In this document: positions 12,291-26,200 of the stretch, in pieces
Layout: every line of letters begins with the position of its first letter
How positions within the stretch are numbered: position 1 is the first letter of the stretch
Source: Vigna angularis
Taxonomy: Eukaryota; Streptophyta; Magnoliopsida; Fabales; Fabaceae
NCBI RefSeq assembly: GCF_016808095.1
Contig: NC_068971.1
Span: 32,589,631-32,653,630, forward strand
Direction: 5' to 3'
DNA length: 64,000 nucleotides
Position numbers and translations under genes: made by a program
The notes under the pieces: generated by a model
Told to the model about the DNA's origin: nothing
The model's input: the letters and a program-made list of their open reading frames with translations, nothing else
Database searches by the model: none

Positions 12291-14050
12291 GAAAGGAAAA
12301 CCGTCTCAGACGCCAAAGAAAAGGTGAAAAAATATAATTTTTCTTAATTTGTCTGCGAAAATGGAAGATGGAACACCTTCCACTAGGTGATCATGCACAG
12401 CGGTGATGAAGCAAGCTCGTCAGAGTCACTTCCATGTGTTGTGTTCGAAGGTTACCAGCACACACTGGTGATTTTATCGGCTCTTAGATTTTTTACTTTT
12501 TCTTTTTGTTGTTACTTAATGGTAATCAAGATCTCGTCTTGGTAATCATCTATTCTTACGCTGACTTCGCTTCTAATCTAGCCAAAATAAATGACAGAGA
12601 AAGTACATCATTTTAAAATTAAATGTATTTCGGATAAGATTGTTTAAATTCCTTCACATTTTCATAACAATTGATAAAAAAAAAGTCTTAAAAAACACTG
12701 TTAACACTCTTAAAACAAAAATGATGAATTGACATATATAATGAGTAAAGTTTTTTAACATTCTTTATCAATTTGTATAACAAGACTTAATAATCATGCT
12801 ATTAAAAAAACTACTAAAGAAAATAATGGCCCTTATTAATATAGTTTGGTGCTGATGAAATCTAAAGAAATACTTGCTTATTTTAAAAAAGTTATTTCCA
12901 AGGTTAATTAAATAATAATTGTTTTAAAAGAATTACTAAATAAAGAACACCATGTGGAATCACATATTAATAACAAAATAATGAGTTCAAAACATGTATT
13001 AAAATATATTTTATCCGTAATCAAATCGTCTGTCAAAATAAATGGAAGTCTCCTCCATCAGTTGTTAGCATTGTCTTCATTCGTCTGACATAATCACTAC
13101 AAAGCATTTTCCATTGTATTTTTTAATTTAATAATTAATTAGGTTTTAGGATAACTGACCCAATTTAGATAAAGACAAGTGATTTTTTTTAAAATTTAGA
13201 TCATAATACACGTATATTTTTATTTTATATATATATATATATATTAATTATTTTTTTTTCGACTTTCTTTTTTATCATATTATATATTTTAAAATATTTT
13301 TCTTTCTAAATATATTTTATATGGTGATCAATGTGTTAGATATTTATAAATTATTTCCTCTCTTTATTTTTTTTTTCTAAAACAAAAGTAAATGTGGGGT
13401 TTCAGACATATCCCAAACTTGTATAATTTCTTATCCATTTGCTGACTCAGGAATAATTTGAAGTATGAAATGTCGGCCCCACACTTAATCCATGTCTGAT
13501 GTAGTTTATAGTTTTTTTACTTCATCTTGGATTATATTAACCGATTACATTGGTCTACTTTAAAACAATTTTAAAATTTAATTTATATTAATTAAAATAA
13601 TTTTAAGTTTAATATAGTGATTTGATGCATAACTTATCACATATATTTTTCATGAAATAAAACTATTTTTATACTTTTAGATATAATTATTATTGATGTC
13701 ATACATTTTGTTTTATTTAACCATGTTCATTTTATAAATTTATAGAACTAACCTGTCGGATCAAACTCATTTTAATTGCTTTATAAATCATGATTTAGAA
13801 CATTTAGATTTTTTATTTATTTTAATAACATGTTAAAAAAAATTAAGAAAATATTATATTGTTTCATCAAGAAGTGCAAAGAAATTTATTATCATGCTGT
13901 TTAGAAAATAGTTTAAAAGTTGTAATTATTTTAATGATATATTTGATTATTTTAAAATGTTAATAGATTTTAAATAATTGAGTTTTTCTTCCTAAAAATT
14001 ATTATTAACATTCCAAATTAGTAATATAAAACTATAAAAATAAAACATAT
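12291..14050. other. Gene A upstream region, AT-rich, no gene seen
   Basis: This contains the promoter side of gene A, because the gene starts at 12290 or 12254 on the minus strand. I cannot place a TATA box or transcription start with confidence. The rest is AT-rich sequence with a short AT run near 13228-13245 and no coding potential. Confidence 0.5.
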
Positions 14051-15900
14051 AGATGAGAACTTACAAGGAATTTGAAGTTACTAGAACAAGAAATCCTATC
14101 ATTGATGGATCAAAGATTATCTATTATGTTGCTTTTCTCTCAACCAAACGTTGAATCTCCTGAAAGATGTTCTTCCTAAACTTACACCATTTAAGTGATC
14201 ATCGCAAAAGAGAAAACATATAAAAAGACATACAACATAAATGCAAGGGTAAGCTAGTAGATAAACAATTCATTTTATTCAAAGAAAGTTCCATCATACA
14301 TTATATTACACGCATAAGATAAACATTCATCCTAAACATGTCACAGACTTAGACTTGACCATCCAAATACAGTATGAATGTCGAGCTACCATGATTCATG
14401 CACTTGTGATGGCCTTCAACAATACCCATTTAAATCCAAATACAAACACCAACCTATGTCATCCACAAGGTTAGTCCGTCAACACCTATATCCTTAATCG
14501 GTGAACATAGACTAGGACTTCCTACTACTTTTCACCACATAACAATCAATCTCTACCTGAGATTTGGGTTATTGAGAGCTTCAGGATAAACCGTTGGATT
14601 AACTCCAGTCATTCATACAAACAACACTACAAGACACTACCATGTAACCCCTCCACGAGGATCATGAAATTACATCCATTAATACCATTTAGTTCATTCA
14701 CAAACTACTCATCACAATATTCATATACATCATTTTCATTCTCATATACACCATATACATATTCATTCACTTTTACATTTCATACCAACATAAAACACCA
14801 TTGATCATGCATTGAAATACCATAAACAACCAAGTAAGTTATCAGAAACTACTTAAAACATAAGCATAGAAGTACAAAGCATGGTTGATGTGTGAATAAA
14901 ATGTAATTGCATTCATATCTTAGTTTAGGCAATTTGCAAATTTAATTACATTAATTGAATGATTTCATCATGCATTATCTTTGTTTGAGATTATACACTT
15001 GAGTTTTGAGTTTTTTTTATAAATTGGTGTTTCTAAGCGTTAAAATCACAACGAAAAGAATTTATGTTCAAAATATAGAGTTGAAACCAAAAAGTTCCAT
15101 AAATTATAATATTATAGTGTAGTTAACAATTATAAGGTACAGAAAACAATAACCAACCGATCATCCAGCGGACCGTTAATATTATACTTGAATAATTTGA
15201 GCAAGAAACCTATTAATATTTAGACTTGATTTATGAAGATAAAGTAGATATATTTATCAATTAACAAAATATTATAAATCAAGTAAGGGATGGATAGGGT
15301 TGTGTGCTCAATGAAATCGTAAAAACTAAGTTATTGTTAATCAATGAGAGATTCTGTAACACAAACAGACAAAGAATGATTAGCAATTTGTGTTCACCAA
15401 TTTTTGCGTAAATATCAACTATCCACCTTTTTTCTTTGTGATGGCTTATTTAATTGTTTGTAATTTATCTTTGAAACAATTTTTTCTATCTTATAATTTG
15501 TGTTTCTGTGTTTTGTTTAGTTTTAGATTGATGAGGTTATGAAACGGTAGCTAACTATGAAAGAAAGATTGTAGCTAGCGTGGACAATACCCAACCATAA
15601 TCAGTGAGTTTTGAACCCTTCACCTCTTTATCATGATATGGGGGAATCAGACGTAAAAGGAGTCTAAAGGATAGTGTGGGGAGAAAGAGGAAGGAGATAA
15701 GAGATTAAAAAATAAATAAAAGTTCAGTAATACGTGACACTTACTAACGTCAATTTAATAAAAGTGTCATTGAGCGAAAAAAAATTAAAAGTTAATTTTT
15801 GATTTTAAACAATATTGAAACTTATATCAAATAAAAAAATTGAATATTTTTCTTAATTAAACCTTAATATTATCAATAATAAATGTTTTTTAAAGACATA
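14051..15900. other. AT-rich intergenic sequence, possible decayed LTR-element DNA
   Basis: No open reading frame of note is present. The composition of 14210-14900 (CA-rich, with many CAT/TTCAT runs) resembles noncoding LTR-element DNA, but no termini or TSD could be found. Confidence 0.25.
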
Positions 15901-15904
15901 AATT

Positions 15905-16030
15905 GAAACAGAGGAAGTAGACATAGGATATTCATTTATTCATATTTTAAAGGTTAATTGTTTAGTCCACTTGTGTTTTTGGGCATTATATAATTCAGAA
16001 AAGACTTCTAGACTATGTAATGCAAAATCG
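15905..16030. repeat. Left copy of a dispersed direct repeat
   Basis: It matches 19592-19715 with indels. Both copies start with ATTGAAACA(C/G)AGGAA(A/G)TAGACA and end with AATTCA(G/A)AAA(A/G)GACTTCTAGA(C/T)TATGTAA. The pair brackets the orphan exons and a Gypsy remnant. Confidence 0.7.
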
Positions 16031-16042
16031 ATGCTTAAAATT

Positions 16043-16975
16043 AAAACAAGAGAGAATCTGTCAGACAACTCTGTGACCATCCTAAGCCATTGCTGACAAG
16101 GAACGATCCTCTGCAGCTGGAGATTTCACTAATCCGAAGAGAAGATCATCTAGCCGTTAATCACGCTCTGATCACAGAGTCATTGTTCATCCACCAGATT
16201 TCAGTTCCTGTCTCCTTAGAACTTAAGGATACAGAAGTACAAGCCTATAGAACAGATCCTGTTCAAGTAAGGTCGTGACCATGGTTATTTCTCTGAAGTA
16301 TATAAACTGTTATAATTTTTGAAAGGTTCTCGATGTGGGACAAGCGGGCCTTCCAATACGACAAATATCCCGCATTGTTTGGGTGCAGTGATGTGTGTGT
16401 GCCATCATATAACTGAAATATTTTATTGATAACTGCTCTGGAAACTACATGCCATCATGTCTCTAAATATCATATAAAAGCCTTAAAATTATCAGTTTAT
16501 GAAGCATTCAAATCACTCAAACATTTCTAATGTTTCCAATCATCATATATCTTACATACCCTCAAGTCAATTGCTGATATGTGAAAGTATGCACTTTCTT
16601 GTTTAAGGATAATGATTCATGACTAATAATTAACCTTACTGTTCTTAAAACAATCTCAATTCATAGTTGCGTAGCTCTCAACGAAATTCATGGAATAAAT
16701 GTGTGAATAGGAATCATGTGCTTTTGCAAAAACATAACATGTCGAAACTTTTGTTGCAGGTGCTTGTAGAATCAGGGATTTGCCTCAGAAACAGTTCTCT
16801 AGCCATGGATTTGTTCCGGGAAAGACTTCCTTATATGTCGCTAAGGGCTTATGGATTCTCTTTTTCGTATTTGTTTAATATTTTAATGTTTACTCATTGG
16901 GACTTAGACATTATAATTGTTGCAGAATGAAATGTATATTGGCCAAACCAGTCACATTGGTTCTTTCCTAAGTCT
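16043..16975 (+). pseudogene. Orphan spliced gene fragment, unidentified
   Basis: Three exon-like blocks on the plus strand join in frame. Block 1 is about 16048-16269 (ESVRQLCDHPKP, LQLEISLIRREDHLAV, LFIHQISVPVSLELKD) and ends CAA|GTAAGG. Block 2 is 16760-16868 (VLVESGICLRNSSLAM, LFRERLPYMSLRAYGF), after TTGTTGCAG and before a weak GTATTT donor. Block 3 starts at 16926 after TTGTTGCAG (NEMYIGQTSHIGSF). The amphipathic, ungapped residue pattern and three well-placed splice sites argue for real former exons. No start or stop is found and the protein is not one I recognise. It could be a gene remnant, a captured fragment, or part of a gene with exons I missed. Confidence 0.4.
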
Positions 16976-17589
16976 TCCTTTTTCATTTTTAGGAGTTAGC
17001 ACTTTTAATGATTGATGCATGAATTAGTAGTTTATTTTGGGGTTACTTTAGTGGTATAACTTCAAAAAAGGGGATCCAAACTCGGATTAATTCTGCATGA
17101 AAATTTCTATAGAAAACTGATGCCTATATCATTCAAGGAACCACAGATTCTGTCGCCGATCAAATTTTGTTTAAAGATATGCACTTTCAGATGAGGAGTG
17201 CTGTTTTTGATTTATTTGGGATCCTCATGTTTTCGACGTGGGTCTTCGAAGTCAAATGTCACTTGTTTCAAATCTTGAATTTCGACTTATATGTTGAAAA
17301 ATAAATTTGATACTAAATGATTTTAAGCAAAATATGAAATGTTTCTTATTGTGTTATTTACCTTCTCAATAAATATAGAGTGAGCTACTCATAGAAGCTA
17401 AGCTGACATATTTTATGTACACTAAAGGCAATTAATTTCTAATCAAAGCGATATCTGTTGCAAGTGGTGCAGAAGTTGCAACAGGAGGACTCATCTATTG
17501 TAGATTTTAGTTTGTAACAAGGAGTATTATTTTTCAAAGGATGCTTAGTATTGTCAGCTAAGTCAGATGTAATTCCTATCATTTTAATT

Positions 17590-18834
17590 GAGTTTCATTC
17601 TTTGCTAGCAGTGGTTCACTCAGGTTTTTTAAGAACCTACAAACGCATCATAGGAAATTTATATTGGATAGTATGAAGAAGACGGTTCAAGAATTTGTTA
17701 AAGCGTGTGATGTGTGCCAACGACATAAACATGAAGTAACGTCTCCAATAGGATTACTTTAGTAGTTGCCTATTCTAGATAGGATTTGGGAAGATATTTC
17801 CCTAGACTTCACTACGAGTTTACCAAAATCGAAAGGGTTTCAAGCTATATTTATAGTGGTGGATCGGGTGTCTAAATATGGCCACTTTATTTTGATGAAA
17901 CATCCTTACACTGCAAGGAAGATTGCTTAATTGTTTCCTAAGGAAATTGTAAGACTTCATGACATTCCATAGTCGATTGTTAGTGATCGAGACCCTTTGT
18001 TTATGAGCCTCTTCTGGCAGGAATTATTTCGATTACAGGGAACAACTTTGAAAATGAGTTCTTCTTATCATCTTGAGACCGGTGGTCAAACGAAAGTAGT
18101 AAACCGATGTTTAGAAGCTTATTTACGATGTTTTATGTCGAAACAATCCAAATATTGATCATATTGGGTACCCTGGGAAAAATTATGGTATAATACTACT
18201 TTTCATGGATAGATAGGAAAGACTCCTTTCGAAATCGTTTATAGGAGAACACCACCTACATTAGTGCGCTTTACATAGGGAGAAACACATGTGGAAGCTG
18301 TAGTTGTTGACTTGGTTGATAAAGATGAAGATATTCGACAATTGAAATATCACTTGTTCCAAGCTCAACAACAAATGAAGAAATTTGCAGACAAAAAGGG
18401 TAGATTCATGCAGTTGGAGGTAGGACAGTGGGTGTTTATTAAATTGCGACCACACAGACAACTAACCATTGCTCGACGTATTAATCAAAAGCTGGAACTT
18501 CGGTATTACGGGCCTTTTTTATGCAGTTGCTGGAAATAAGCCAAAGTACATCCAATTTTTCACATTTCCCAACTGAAAAAGGCTATTGGAAACCATGCAG
18601 TAGAACCAACTTTACCAACATAGTTGAGTCTTTGAGGAGGAAGATAAGGAAGAGCCTGAGGCAGTGTTAGTAGCAAGGGAGATTCTGGAGGGTGGTAACA
18701 TCATCAAACAATGGCTAGTGAAATGGAAGGGGAGAATAGTGGAGGAGACAACTTGGGAAGATGAGGTGCTACTATAGAATCAATTTCCTCCTTTCAGCCT
18801 TGAGGACAAGGCTGTTGTTGTAGGGGAAGAGTAA
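17590..18834 (+). pseudogene. Chromovirus-type Gypsy integrase and chromodomain remnant
   Basis: In shifting frames the translation shows an integrase zinc-finger region (HSGFLRTYKRI, FVKACDVCQRHK), then catalytic-core pieces (WEDISLDFTTSLPKSKGF, IFIVVDRVSKYGHF, SDRDPLF, QGTTLKMSSSYH). A C-terminal part (QLEVGQWVFIKLRPHRQ) and a chromodomain-like stretch (QWLVKWKGR, TTWED) follow. Several in-frame stops (for example near 17760 and 17928) show it is dead. It ends with the usual LEDKAVV-like tail before a purine tract and the LTR. Gag, protease and RT are missing. Confidence 0.8.
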
Positions 18835-19230
18835 TGATAGGACTCCTAATAAGGATCATAAGGTGAAAAGTGAACATGAACCTGTTACTCAGCAAAGAAC
18901 AATTATAGAAGAAACAATTAGGCCCAAAATATGGAATGTTTATGTCAGAAGAAAGAAAGTGGGGTTAGGAAATGAAAGAGTGAGAAGTTAGTTAAGATGG
19001 GAAATGACGTGTCAAGAATCCGAGGATGGAGAATTATGTTATAGGAGAGAGAAAGGAGAGTGTACAAAGTAGGAAGTTGTGAGTCGATTAGGAGGAGAGT
19101 GATCCTCTAGAGAAGTCTAATACTATGAGGTTGCCTTGTTGCTGTAGAGTTATCAACTTAATAATATTTTATTGTATAATATTCTAAATAATACAGACTT
19201 GGATATTTAGTTATTTCTTGATTTTTATCA
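18835..19230 (+). repeat. 3' LTR of the chromovirus remnant
   Basis: It begins TGATAGGACTCC straight after the purine tract AGGGGAAGAGTAA and ends near TTTTTATCA. The TGATAGG start resembles the LTR at 47485. The 5' partner is missing. Confidence 0.6.
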
Positions 19231-19591
19231 CTTTATTTCAATGGAACCTCCTCCTTCACTTTTCTTGCTTGTAAATGTGTTCTTTTACACCATTGAAAAT
19301 TTGTTCTCCATATGAAAATGTGTCATGTGAATGTCAAGGGAAACATGAAGTAAATTTTATGATGTAAATTTTATTTAATATTGTTTTGTAAAAATTTCAG
19401 TTAGAGAAGAATGTAAACATCTTTATGTTACAAAGTTTTTCTATGAATTGAGAGTGTGGTAAATTATATTGTTATAAGACGATACCACTATAATTGTTTA
19501 TGAAAGACAAATGGGATGTTAGAATTTGTATTGATATTAGTGAATAAATGGTCTAGATATAGTTATTTTGATTAAACACACTAATTGAAAC

Positions 19592-19715
19592 ACAGGAAAT
19601 AGACACAGGATATTAATTTCGTTATAGGATAATCATTTCTTCATATTTTGAATTGTATAGCACCTTTTTTAAGCATTATGTAATTCAAAAAGGACTTCTA
19701 GATTATGTAAAGCAA
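19592..19715. repeat. Right copy of a dispersed direct repeat
   Basis: It pairs with 15905-16030. The copies have diverged by several indels, so the event is old. Confidence 0.7.
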
Positions 19716-20227
19716 TTTTTTTTTTCGTAATATTGTTCAACAATCCAATCTAGAGTGTGCAATTCAATGTCCAAAGCAAGAGATCACAGGGGACCAATGA
19801 AGATTAAAGGAGATTTAGGAGGTTGAATTGGTTATAAAACTAAAAGGACAAAATTTAGCAATTTTTAAAAAATGGGAGTGTATGAGGAAAATACGTGCAT
19901 ACAATAAGTTATTGGTTGTTTCTCTTTTATTAGTATCCATTGTGTCTTGTACGCTAAAGCTATGTGGATTATCCTTTTCATGGAACTTGCTATCTCTAAG
20001 GGATGAACTTAGGTATGGATTCAATGTGACATAGAACTATCATCCAAACTTTTCATAATAATAATTTGATTTTACAATAGCAACGGTTATAATTTTTTGT
20101 AAAAAAAGCCTCGTTTTAATAGTCACCAGACACAAACCACGCAAAGTTTTACTTATATTTACAAGAAAACATACATTCCAATGGAACATCATCGGATTGC
20201 AACCAGACACAATGCGTAGATGCTACT
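19716..20227. other. Gene B 3' flank
   Basis: This lies just downstream of the gene B stop codon (20228) on the minus strand and must hold its 3' UTR and polyadenylation site. I cannot fix the cleavage site. Short open frames here have no recognisable content. Confidence 0.5.
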
Positions 20228-23200
20228 TTATTGGATGCTTCGATAATTTGCCATATGATTTTCAGCTTCAGAAACTGTGTGGAGAGGATTAAAGTCAATG
20301 AAGAATGTCCGGATCTCCATTGGAGCAAGTTCAACCACCAAGTTTATAGGATCAACAGGTCCTCCCCTCACCACCTCAGGTTCTTCAGTGGAACCTTCTA
20401 CCTTCCAATTTAACTTCCTCTTTTCCATTTCAGCTCTTTCTTGATTAGCAGACAAACTCATCTCTGTTACTTTATTTATCTGAAAAGGATGAGTTGTTAA
20501 AAGGAAACCTATACATGGTACATGATATCTGAAAACATAACCTGGAGTAGTTAGTTATCGCTCTTACCTTCTTGTTAGGAAACAACTTTTTCAATTCCAC
20601 ACTAGCCATTATTGAGTAATTATTGTCCTCTCCGATCTTTATATGTAAACAGGCACCAAACAACAATTCATGAATATAGGTTGTGATGTTTGAATACAGA
20701 GCAAAATATGTGATACTCAGGACTAATAAAAATAATGGAAAAGTTGTCGTACTTCCTAAAGATTCCAATTGATATCAGAAATCATTCATAGCTAGATTAC
20801 TAATGTCTTTGCGTGGTTAAGCTTAGTCTATGGTAGCATTGACAACTGTTATTGATCCCTAACAGTGACGTAAAAAATATTATTTCCATTACTTTGATTG
20901 AAATGTATACATTTTGCATATTCATAGCATAGGTTAAGAGCAAGTAAAACATATACGTGTCAGAAAATAATTCCAATCATGGTTAAGAATATAAGATTGC
21001 AAGCAATCCTTAGAAGATCATTTTGTAAGGGACAGTTTAAATCTTTCATTATTATCAGTACATAAGTAAAAGAAATTACTATACCTCGTAAAGGTGAGCC
21101 AATCTTACGAGTACTTTTCCATTTTTAAATTCCTGCGGAAGTACATAAAAACAATAGATACTTATCAAAGATAAAGACAATGTAAAATCTTAGAGGGAAT
21201 CTTAAACTCATTCTATTTTATCTCTCAATGTTCCCAATCTTCCTTGCACACCTGGAGGGTTAAAAGAGCAACGTTGTTTGGTAAACTGTAGGAAGAATCT
21301 ATGCCTGAAAATGTTGATGTAGCAAAATGTAACCAATTATCCCCATCCTGCATAACGAGTGGAAGACAGTTAATCAAATGATTAAGCTACCACCTTCTCG
21401 GGGGTCTCCCTTCTTTTTACCTGTTCTGTGAAGGCCAAAAGCAGCGGTGAATATAATTCCTGGCCAACTGTGCGACGCCACTTGGCACCTTCACCTTTAT
21501 TGTCAATTCTAAGGTAAAGTTTTCCTTGAATCTGTAAACATACAAACTTGTACTATTAGTAAATTGTAAGTTGGTGATATGATGGGAGCCAAATTTCAAA
21601 TGGATTAGTGACTAGGACCACAAAATTTCTCAAGAGAGAGGAACATGAGCAGGAATAAAGAAGCTAGGGGAAGGAATTGCAGACCATAAAATAGACAATC
21701 TATTTTGTAAAAATGAAACTTTTTGTTTTTAGATATGTTAGAATACTCTAGAAGCTTCAAGTATATTCTACAACGCAATTATTATATAAAGAGCGCTTTC
21801 ATTGGACAACATAGGCTCAAAATGCTTTTGATGAATTGAAGAAAGCGATTTCTCAGTTACCAGTTTTGGCAGTCCCTGATTTTACAAAATCATTCACCCT
21901 AGAAACAGATGCTTCTAGCAATGGTCTAGGGGTTGTGTTATTACAAGAGGGGAGGCCTCTCGCTTTTTGGAGTCAAGCCTTATCATCGGACAGAGCCCAA
22001 CAAAAGTCTGTCTATGAATGGGAACTAATGGCCATAGTCCAGGCAGTGAGGAAATGGAAACACAATGCCAAATATTTAGAGAATATGGTTAGAACTGTAA
22101 GAAATATCTTCAAATATTATCTTAAAATATTTTAGAGTATCTTAGATGATCTCTTAGGGTTTATTTTTCTTTTATATTTTTATTTATTTCCTTATTTAAT
22201 TTGGCTCTTTATAATTAGAGGAAAATATATGGTTAAAATCAGATTTATTATATGATTTTATGGGCCTATCATATAATGAATATAGGATTAAAATATCCTT
22301 ATAATTATTCGTATTTATTGTCATCAGTCTACATAAGATGGAGTCTGATATGTAGTCCATACAACCACTTTTCAGACTCTCTTCCATCCATTTCTCTCAC
22401 AACAAGAGCAAATTTTATAAATATCTTAAATGTTCATTGCAAGCAGACCAGGATCCACACACAAAAAAATGGTATGTATGGAGAGATCAACTAAATAAAA
22501 TCACGTGCTTGCACTTAGTAAGACAACATGCATCTCTCAACAACAAAAGTCAATACATCGAGACCTTATCAGAGCATCAAAAATTTCCCCTCACAAATGA
22601 ACACAAACAGAAATCATTGTGCAAGCAGTTGTAGACGAATTGTTGGAAAGATTTACTTAACCGTTAAGCCCTCGCACTTATCAGCAATGCAAACTGTTTC
22701 ATTGAGTACCTCACCTACACCTCTTGCATCATCATGAATCAACCTCCTAACAAAATATAAAACCAAATCACAAAAACGAGTAAATGTCAATCATTATTCA
22801 TTATTTCATTATTGAACTTGGCCAATATAACCCACCTATGCAGCATCACCTCCATTTGGCCATCCTCCAAGCTGGAACCTCCAACTGAGCGGTCCACCAA
22901 CACTGAGAATTCCACACTACTATCTTGAATATATATTCCTAAATTAACCTGAAGGAATAGTGAAAAGCCATAATATTTATTAATATCTATTCGAAGAACA
23001 AAGCAGATGGTCTATAATGCAGAAATATCTATTTCAAACAAATCAACAAGCTTAAGAAATAAAAAAAAAAAGCATGTCTTGCAAGTGAAGCAGAGAGCAA
23101 AGATCAATGTGAGTGTAAAACTCTGTATATTGGTTAGTTAGTTAGTATTAACTACAACTTGTTCTTTACTCTAGTTAGTGTAGCTTCTTTGGTTAGGAAA

Positions 23201-26200
23201 CTACAACTAACTTATAACTGGACCGTTATAAATGTAGATATTTGTAAACAAAGTCAATGAGTGAATGTAAAATCTTTCAATTCATAGTTAACAATTTTAT
23301 TTTCTCTCAACATGGTATCATGGGCTCTTTGGTCCACCTTTTAGATGGCTTCCACTACAAATCAAGAAGGTCCAATTTGCAGGACTCTAGCTCAATGCAA
23401 CCTTTCCCCAATGATGATTCTCTTCTCCAATTCCAATGGTTGACAATATTGTTTCATCAGATCATAGAAAAACTCAATGAGAATTATTGTTTGTTGTGGT
23501 GATATCAAATTAAAAATATTATCAAAGCACATAATCTGTTTGATTCGTTGTCTCCCATATATATGCTTTCTGACTAAGGAATATATTGACTAAATCTTGT
23601 CGAACTAGATGGTCAAGTTTGGGAAAAGAAGATCAACTGCTTCTTGTGCGGTGGCAACCATCTCCATCCAGCCCTATGCTTGATGTAGAATGTAGATCTC
23701 TGTAAACAAAGTCTATAAGTGAATGTATATTCTTTCAGTTCATAATACAGAAGTTTCATTTCTCTTAACACAATGCTTGGCTTTTAAATAAAAACGTGAA
23801 AAGAAAAAAAAATGCAAAAAAAATTCATTCACTCAGGGAAAGGAAAACTTACCGTAGATAGTAAACGAATCCATTCATAAAAAAGTACCTGATAGGATAC
23901 AACCTCCTACTACAAAGGTTTGAGAGAAGAAATAAAGGAAAACGGGAATAGAGCTATTTGATGTAATTACAAATAGTTGGGAATAAGTAACCATGTCAAT
24001 AGAGTTAGTTCAAGAATAAGAGAGGTTTGTATAAATAAGTTTGGGGTCAGAAGAAAAAGGAAGGAAAAGAATGTGGGAGGATCTTGAACCCTGGAGGAAC
24101 AAGAGTTATTCTTTCTGTAATACTTTTCATTGAGTTAAATAACAAGCCACTCAATATTATGATGCTATTAAAAGGACAACAAGATGAGGAAGAGTTGGAT
24201 ACAGAGGAATAATTACTGAGGAGGTGCAGCAGGAAACAACTATCACTGAACAGTATAGCAGGACTCAACTAGAAGATCTCAGAAGTTGTCAGCTCATAAG
24301 GTGGTGGCATTATTTGATTGTGGAGCAACTCACTGCTTTATTTCTACCAGAAAATATTCGGTTGACATTGGTGATGGCCATAATAATGTGTGTAGAGGTA
24401 TGTGTAAATGATTACTACTAGAGTTAAAGGAGTTGACAGTACGGCAAAATATTTTCTTGTAAGGAAAATTTTGATACCTTAACCCTCCAATTAAAAATTA
24501 ATTGAGAGAAAAAGTTGTTGAAAGCCGAACCTAAATAGATCAAACCTACAGTTTCTATAAAAACAATTAGAAGGGTTTTGCAAGATGAGGGAGAGGGGTA
24601 CGTTTTGGAATGGAAGCAAATATTAGATACAACAACGTGGCGTACCAGGGTTGTAGAGTGGTTGCACAGGGTCATTGACAAATATTCTCATGTTTTTAAA
24701 GCTCTTAGTACTCTCTATCTCTTCAAAGGAGGCAAGACCATGGATTTGGTTTTAAATCGGACTCTCAAATACCAAATATTAAGCCATACAAATATCCCCA
24801 CTACCAGAAGACAGATTGAAAAATTGGTGATAGAGATGTTGGGAAAAGGCATCATTTGCCGAAGTGTAAGTCCTCATGCTAGATCTATTATTTTAGTCAA
24901 TTAAAAAGATGAGGGATGACAATTTTCTATTGAATTTAGAGCTCTGAATAAAATTACAATACCCAATAAGAAAACCAAGTACATCACACACAAAAAGAGT
25001 CCACATAAGATGCATAGCAGAAACACACGAGCTCTCTCCCCAACATCCTCCAAAAGAATCATAACCTAGCATTAATACCAAAAATGTAACCCCATCTAGG
25101 ATGTCATTGATAATTAACAAAAAGCTACTACTTAACTCCGATACCAACCTTTTAACAACGGAAACTAAACTTTATTCATCATGTATAGTCAAACTTCAGG
25201 ATTTAAAATTCTTAACCTCAATTGAAACAAAAAGTTACAAAAAATTAAGAAATTCCTTTCTCCCAAAACTCGTTTCATCTTCACAAATAAGATACAAAAC
25301 AAGTTTAAGTTAAAATATGTTGAAACAGTTAAAACAACTAAAACAATTAAAATTGTCAGATCCCTTCACCTGAATTGTTACTTCACTCTAACTCTTGATA
25401 CTTCACTGTTCTGCTAACTGTATTGCGCTTAACTCCAAAAAACTTAGCACTTTTCTCTAACTCAGTATTTTTCTCTCTTTTCCTTTTGCCCTACAGACTC
25501 ATAAAAGGCACCGTCCCAAAATATGTAGACTATCCCAAAGCTTTTGCACTTAAGAAAACCCTAATCACTACTTCAGGCCTCATTTCACATTTACTACTCT
25601 TCTCCTAGCCCAAATTAATTAATCTTCCAATACTTATTTTAATAGCTCTTTTTTCTAAGGAATTCAGCACCTATAAATTCAATTTGACTCAATCTCACCC
25701 AATTCAATTGCCATTCACGTAACTGCACCAATTCCACATCTAAATTAAATTTTTGAAAAAGGTCTAAAATAAAAAGTTGTTGGTGGGAGTTGAACCCAAT
25801 ACCTCCCATATGTTACCCAAGTACTCTATAGAAATGAGCTATATAACTAGTTGGCTATTTTACTCATTCTTAAATTTATAATTTGAACTTAACTCATTTT
25901 CATTATTCTACTAAATAAAAATTTTCTAGGGTCTTACATTAGGAACTCAAACTCGTGTGAGCACAGCTTATCATCCACAAATGGATGGACAAACCAAGGT
26001 TTTCAATAGGCTCTTAGAGGTACAAAACCAAGAGAGTTTAAACTTTCCTTGGGTAGAGTTTTGGTTCAACACAAATTATAATACATCTTTGTTAATGTCT
26101 CCTTTTAGAGCACTGTATGACCAAGACCCTCCTGCCTTGTTAAGAGGGACCACAATTATTTCTTGAGTTGAAGAAATTACTCACCAACGAGACACATTGT

